Assembly (NCBI GenBank): GCA_027490095.1
Contig: JAIXYT010000014.1
Coordinates: 1-64,000, forward strand
Length of the DNA: 64,000 nt
Origin: Sphingomonadales bacterium
Lineage (GTDB): Bacteria; Pseudomonadota; Alphaproteobacteria; Sphingomonadales; Sphingomonadaceae
Direction of reading: 5' to 3'
Shown here: positions 62,266 to 64,000 of the stretch, piece after piece
Numbering within the stretch: the stretch's first letter is position 1
Layout: every line of letters begins with the position of its first letter
Position numbers and translations under genes: made by a program
The notes under the pieces: generated by a model
Told to the model about the DNA's origin: nothing
What the model saw: only the letters and a program-made list of their open reading frames with translations
The model's database searches: none

Positions 62266-63825
62266 ATGTCCACACAACCCGCCGCGCGCCCCGGCTCACA
62301 TCCGGACCGGCGCACCTTTGCCATCATCTCCCACCCGGACGCCGGCAAGACCACGCTCACCGAACGCCTGCTCCTCGCAGGCGGCGCCATCCACGCCGCC
62401 GGCGAGGTGAAGGCCCGCGGGGCAGCCCGTCGCGCCCGCTCCGACTGGATGAAGATCGAGCAGCAGCGCGGCATCTCCGTCACCTCGTCCGTCATGACCT
62501 TCGAACGCGGCGGCCTCCTCTTCAACCTGCTCGACACGCCCGGCCACGAGGATTTCTCGGAAGACACCTACCGGACGCTGACCGCCGTCGACTCCGCCGT
62601 CATGGTCATCGACGCCGCCAAGGGCATCGAGGCGCAGACCCTCAAGCTCTTCGAAGTCTGCCGCCTGCGCTCCGTCCCCATCATCACCTTCGTCAACAAG
62701 GTCGACCGCGAGGGGCGCTCCCCCTTCGAGCTCCTCGACGAGATCGCCGACAAGCTCGCCCTCGATGTGGCGCCCATGTCCTGGCCCGTCGGCCTCGGCG
62801 GCGAATTCGAAGGCCTCTGGGACATCGAGCGCCAGCAGCTCCAGCGCCCCGACGGCAGCATCGCCAAGGGCGCCCTCAAGGATCTCGTCTCCCCCGAAAT
62901 CTACGCCCGCGTCTCCGAGGAACTGGAACTCGCCGAAGCCGGCTACCCCGCCTTCAGTCCGCAAGCCTACCGCCACGGCGACCTCACCCCCGTCTATTTC
63001 GGCTCCGCGCTCCGCGAAATCGGCGTCGAGCCCCTGATCGAGGCCCTCGCCCGCTTCGCCCCAGGCCCCCGCCCGCAACCGGCCGAACCCGCGCCGATTC
63101 AACCCGACAACCCCACCGTCACCGGCTTCATCTTCAAGGTGCAGGCCAACATGAACCCCATGCACCGCGACCGCGTCGCCTTCATGCGGCTCTGCTCCGG
63201 CCGCTTCAAACGCGGCATGCGCCTGAACCAGGTCGGCACCGGCAAGCAGATCGCCGTCCACTCCCCCGTCCTCTTCTTCGCCCGAGACCGCGAACTCGCC
63301 GACGAAGCCTTTCCCGGCGACATCATCGGCATCCCCAATCACGGAACGCTGCGCGTCGGCGACACCCTCACCGACGGCCCGAACGTCACCATCACGGGCC
63401 TCCCCAATTTCGCCCCCGAAATCCTCCGCCGCGTGGCCCTCAAGGACCCCACAAAAACCAAGCAGCTCAAAAAAGCCCTCGACGACATGGCCGAGGAAGG
63501 CGTCATCCAGACCTTCGTCCCCCAGATCGGCGCCCAAACCGTCGTCGGCGTCGTCGGCCAGCTCCAGCTCGAGGTCCTCATCAGCCGCCTCGAAGTCGAA
63601 TACAAGGTCGAGGCGGTCCTGGAGGCCAGCCCCTACGACACAGCCCGCTGGGTCGCCTCAGACGACCCAGCCGCCCTCAAGAAGCTCCAGGAAGACCACA
63701 AGAGCCAGATGGCCACAGACCGAGACAACCACCCCGTCTTCCTCGCAAAAGACCTCTGGGACCTCAACTACATCCAGGGCCGCCACCCCGCGGTACGGTT
63801 CTCGGCCACCCGCGAACGTCGCTGA
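62266..63825 (+). CDS. prfC: Peptide chain release factor 3
   Basis: 519 residues. GTPase motifs: FAIISHPDAGKTTLTERLLL (G1), RGISVTSS (G2), LLDTPGHEDFSEDTYR (G3) and FVNKVDREGRSPFELLDE (G4). RF3-specific segments include MSWPVGLGGEFEGLWDI and RFKRGMRLNQVGTGKQI. It recycles RF1/RF2 after termination. A complete gene; a partial minus-strand frame converges 30 bp after its stop. Confidence 0.97.
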   Translation: MSTQPAARPGSHPDRRTFAIISHPDAGKTTLTERLLLAGGAIHAAGEVKARGAARRARSDWMKIEQQRGISVTSSVMTFERGGLLFNLLDTPGHEDFSEDTYRTLTAVDSAVMVIDAAKGIEAQTLKLFEVCRLRSVPIITFVNKVDREGRSPFELLDEIADKLALDVAPMSWPVGLGGEFEGLWDIERQQLQRPDGSIAKGALKDLVSPEIYARVSEELELAEAGYPAFSPQAYRHGDLTPVYFGSALREIGVEPLIEALARFAPGPRPQPAEPAPIQPDNPTVTGFIFKVQANMNPMHRDRVAFMRLCSGRFKRGMRLNQVGTGKQIAVHSPVLFFARDRELADEAFPGDIIGIPNHGTLRVGDTLTDGPNVTITGLPNFAPEILRRVALKDPTKTKQLKKALDDMAEEGVIQTFVPQIGAQTVVGVVGQLQLEVLISRLEVEYKVEAVLEASPYDTARWVASDDPAALKKLQEDHKSQMATDRDNHPVFLAKDLWDLNYIQGRHPAVRFSATRERR

Positions 63826-63855
63826 GACGACCACCCAGTCGGGGCGCCATCCTGG

Positions 63856-64000
63856 CTAGCCCGCCAGAAAATCCAGCATTGCGAGCCACTTCGCGCGAGC
63901 AGTCGTCCAACTCTGGTGAACCTTCATCGCCACCGGGTTGCCGACGAACGCCGGCCGCGCCGCAAAGTCCCGCGACAGCGCACGGACCTCGTCCAGAAAC
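63856..64000 (-). CDS. C-terminal fragment of an unidentified protein
   Basis: The last 48 residues of a minus-strand gene whose start lies beyond the window. The visible end reads FLDEVRALSRDFAARPAFVG, continues NPVAMKVHQSWTTARAKWLA, and closes MLDFLAG. Codon use fits the neighbours, and it converges with prfC, which supports a real gene. The family is not recognised. Confidence 0.45.
   Translation of the reverse strand, partial: FLDEVRALSRDFAARPAFVGNPVAMKVHQSWTTARAKWLAMLDFLAG

Overview
The window is GC-rich (strong G/C third positions) and dense with genes. It looks like a chromosomal segment of an alphaproteobacterium, most likely a sphingomonad. Reasons: haem made through 5-aminolevulinate synthase, an RpoH-type heat-shock sigma factor, GatCAB, a P-II gene behind a sigma-54 promoter, a short IlvC, and two secreted proteins with C-terminal PEP-CTERM (PEPxxWA-like) sorting tails. 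No rRNA, tRNA, CRISPR array, transposase, integrase or phage structural gene was seen. Assignments rest on motifs read by eye.

Layout. 1-13.2 kb, all minus strand: a truncated P-II gene with a sigma-54 promoter, CPA2 antiporter, IscU-like scaffold, cysS, cvpA, radA, GrpB, DUF445, and an RND efflux permease with its adaptor. 13.5-18.4 kb: small envelope proteins, a lone ModE-like regulator, then the rpiB-glyA-(AKP-rich protein)-nrdR operon read leftward. 18.5-21.1 kb: two small membrane proteins and palindromic repeats that bracket an AT-richer islet with a small HTH protein and an orphan adenine-type methyltransferase. 21.1-27 kb: hemA, queC-queE, a MarR/YcaC-like pair with a clear operator, rpoH and rluD. 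27-30.1 kb, plus strand: JAMM protease, cold-shock protein, DnaJ-like protein, DMT transporter, amidase. 31-36.9 kb, plus strand: a metabolic operon (trans-sulfuration enzyme, S1/P1 nuclease, mtnP, apt, folP, unknown, MBL hydrolase). 37-41.4 kb: PEP-CTERM protein, SDR, MFS transporter, LytTR membrane regulator.

41.5-45 kb: ilvB-ilvN-ilvC with a recognisable sigma-70 promoter. 45-50.7 kb: SGNH hydrolase with PEP-CTERM tail, miaA/serB sharing start-codon bases, S10 peptidase, alpha/beta hydrolase. 50.7-51.9 kb: a second AT-richer islet with a 62-residue protein and a two-TM GAF sensor. 51.9-56.9 kb: gatB, an unknown polytopic membrane protein, gatA-gatC. 57-61.1 kb: a tightly overlapped four-gene acyl-CoA operon (reductase, crotonase, two acyl-CoA dehydrogenases) in which the crotonase and one dehydrogenase lack the usual catalytic glutamates. 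61-64 kb: VOC protein, DsbA-family protein, prfC, and the end of an unknown gene.

Most of the window is housekeeping. The least explained parts are the methyltransferase islet between perfect 29-bp inverted repeats, the GAF-sensor islet, the runs of short hairpins between convergent genes, and the protein joining an H1-like tail to a glycine zipper next to nrdR.
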